A DNA stretch of 64,000 bases. Origin: an uncultured Flavobacteriales bacterium (GTDB lineage Bacteria; Bacteroidota; Bacteroidia; Flavobacteriales; Flavobacteriaceae). How positions within the stretch are numbered: the stretch's first letter is position 1; every line of letters starts with the position of its first letter. The translations under genes were made by a program, and so were the position numbers. Of the stretch, positions 62,921 through 64,000 are shown piece after piece. Location: contig CAJVXR010000001.1 in assembly GCA_913009535.1 (NCBI GenBank), positions 1-64,000 of the forward strand, written 5' to 3'. The notes beneath the pieces are model-generated. The model ran no database searches. It worked only from the letters and a program-made list of their open reading frames with translations, and had not been told where the DNA came from.

Positions 62921-63586
62921 ATGATTAGAAGTAAAAATTTAAAAAAATCGTATAAATCTCTATCAGTTCTAAATGGAGTTGATTTAAATATAGATAGATC
63001 TGAGATCGTTTCTATAGTTGGTGCTTCAGGTGCTGGTAAAACAACTTTACTTCAAATACTTGGCACATTAGACACTCCTTCAAATAAAGATTGTGAGTTA
63101 CTTATTGATGGTATTGATATTTTAAAATTAAAAGAAATTGAACTTTCAAAATTTAGAAATACAAATATTGGGTTTATATTCCAATTTCACCAATTACTTC
63201 CAGAGTTTACAGCAATTGAAAATGTATGTATTCCTGCTTATATAAATAAAAAAAAGAGAGCTGAAGTTGAGTTAAGGGCTGAAGAGCTATTAACTTATCT
63301 AAATTTAAAGGACAAATTAAATAGCAAACCAGATGAACTTTCTGGGGGTGAGCAACAAAGAGTAGCAGTAGCAAGAGCTTTAATTAATGGTCCAAAATTG
63401 ATATTTGCAGACGAACCATCTGGGAATTTAGACACTCAAAGTGCAAATAATTTATATGACCTTTTTTTTAAAATTAGAGATAAATTCAATACTACATTTA
63501 TCATAGTTACCCATAATGAAAGATTAGCAGATATGGCAGATAGAAAAATCGAAATTATTGATGGAGAAATAAATAAGAAAAATTGA
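62921..63586 (+). CDS. lolD: LolD-type ABC transporter ATP-binding protein
   Basis: A 221-residue ATPase: Walker A GASGAGKTT, Q-loop FIFQFHQLLPEFTAIENV (typical of LolD/MacB), signature LSGGEQQRVAVARAL, Walker B LIFADEPSGNLDT and switch His in THNERL. The LolD group powers release of lipoproteins from the inner membrane; the partner permeases (lolC/lolE) are not next to it. Its stop overlaps the next start TTG (63583) by two bases. Confidence 0.85.
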   Translation: MIRSKNLKKSYKSLSVLNGVDLNIDRSEIVSIVGASGAGKTTLLQILGTLDTPSNKDCELLIDGIDILKLKEIELSKFRNTNIGFIFQFHQLLPEFTAIENVCIPAYINKKKRAEVELRAEELLTYLNLKDKLNSKPDELSGGEQQRVAVARALINGPKLIFADEPSGNLDTQSANNLYDLFFKIRDKFNTTFIIVTHNERLADMADRKIEIIDGEINKKN

Positions 63587-64000
63587 AAAATCTTAGTCAA
63601 AAGGAATTAAAGTCTTTCTTAGACGAAAAGTTTGAACTATACAATACAACAAAGTTTATTCCAACAGACCCTATACAAATACCCCATTTATATACATCTA
63701 AAAAAGATATAGAAATTTCAGCTTTTTTAACGTCCATTATTTCTTGGGGAAATAGAAAGGTAATTATCAATAATGCTAAGAAAATGATGAATCTTTTAGA
63801 TAATTCCCCATATGACTTTATTTTAAATCATAGTGAGAAAGATCTAAATTCCATAAACTCCTTTGTTCACAGAACATTTAATTCTCATGATCTAGTTTAC
63901 TTTATTAAATCTTTAAAACATATTTATAATGAATATGGAGGTTTAGAATCTATTTTTTCTGATAATTGTATTAATAATTCAACACAAAACTCTATTCATG
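63583..64000 (+). CDS. TIGR02757-type protein, C-terminus cut by the window edge
   Basis: About 139 residues are visible. TTG 63583 overlaps the lolD stop; the peptide MKNLSQKELKSFL and the core SDPIQIPH-like TDPIQIPHLY, AFLTSIISWGNRKVIINNA and LDNSPYDFIL mark the TIGR02757 family, a Bacteroidota protein of unknown function with distant resemblance to DNA glycosylase folds. The TTG start is supported because no ATG precedes the conserved region. Confidence 0.85.
   Translation, partial: MKNLSQKELKSFLDEKFELYNTTKFIPTDPIQIPHLYTSKKDIEISAFLTSIISWGNRKVIINNAKKMMNLLDNSPYDFILNHSEKDLNSINSFVHRTFNSHDLVYFIKSLKHIYNEYGGLESIFSDNCINNSTQNSIH

Overview
The window looks like a chromosomal segment from a member of the Bacteroidota, most likely a marine-type Flavobacteriia. 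Evidence for this is the low-GC base composition (about 30% by eye), the fused LpxC/FabZ protein, the fused E1 alpha/beta 2-oxoacid dehydrogenase, the type IX secretion regulator PorX, a Bacteroidota-style LptD and TamB, BshA of bacillithiol synthesis, and promoters of the Bacteroidota form TTG-N17-23-TAnnTTTG. I see no rRNA, tRNA, CRISPR array, insertion sequence, integrase or prophage gene. No gene-free stretch exceeds about 140 bases. The genome appears compact: five convergent gene pairs overlap at their 3' ends and several genes overlap as TAATG or ATGA.

Layout. 1-1689 (minus): rsmE (cut by the window edge) and tsaD. 1820-9021 (plus): tamB, then pfkA, gapA and an N-acetylglucosamine-kinase-like sugar kinase. 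9011-12040 (minus): ridA and the LPS-export barrel lptD. 12132-22721 (plus): a long block with an envelope amidase, an MlaD-type MCE protein, a split heterodisulfide-reductase-like Fe-S module (membrane cytochrome b/ferredoxin subunit, HAD protein, CCG-domain subunit, unknown 160-residue protein), a GH3 plus serine-hydrolase fusion, bshA and a GH109-like oxidoreductase. 22754-24445 (minus): D-lactate dehydrogenase. 24576-27605 (plus): aroC, a dicarboxylate/amino-acid symporter and ung. 27609-30261 (minus): UPF0316 protein, nucleoside phosphorylase, SUI1-type factor and a 2OG-Fe(II) oxygenase. 30381-32840 (plus): E1 fusion, DUF3820 protein and a YgjV-like protein. 32855-33976 (minus): M19 dipeptidase. 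34078-37493 (plus): RadD-like helicase, HMA lipoprotein and MscS channel. 37483-44587 (minus): TruA-like synthase, prohibitin, fabG, sucD, efp, lpxA, lpxC/fabZ and lpxD. 44728-48254 (plus): porX, tsaE, ald and a DUF4258-type protein. The remainder holds proline dehydrogenase, aroB, an Lrp regulator, an M14 peptidase, a small lipoprotein, topoisomerase IV (parC, parE), ychF, ferredoxin, a LuxC-type acyl-CoA reductase, serC, a serA-like gene, a DUF6787-type protein, msrA, a LolD-type ATPase and the start of a TIGR02757 gene.

Functional themes. Envelope building dominates: lipid A synthesis (lpxA, lpxC/fabZ, lpxD), LPS export (lptD), outer-membrane assembly (tamB), lipid traffic (mlaD), murein turnover (amidase, GH3 fusion) and control of type IX secretion (porX). 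Central carbon and amino-acid metabolism is spread between these (pfkA, gapA, sucD, E1, ald, proline dehydrogenase, serC/serA, aroB/aroC). The least understood unit is the Hdr-like electron-transfer module at 14215-17258.

Points of interest. Several genes lack an AUG start: TTG is well supported for mlaD, lptD and the TIGR02757 gene, while the conserved N-termini of UPF0316 and tamB can only be reached from codons such as ATC, ATA or ATT. The ferredoxin and acyl-CoA reductase genes are read from interlocked divergent promoters, and two genes (lpxD, M14 peptidase) look leaderless. All family names rest on reading the translated proteins against memory, not on a search.
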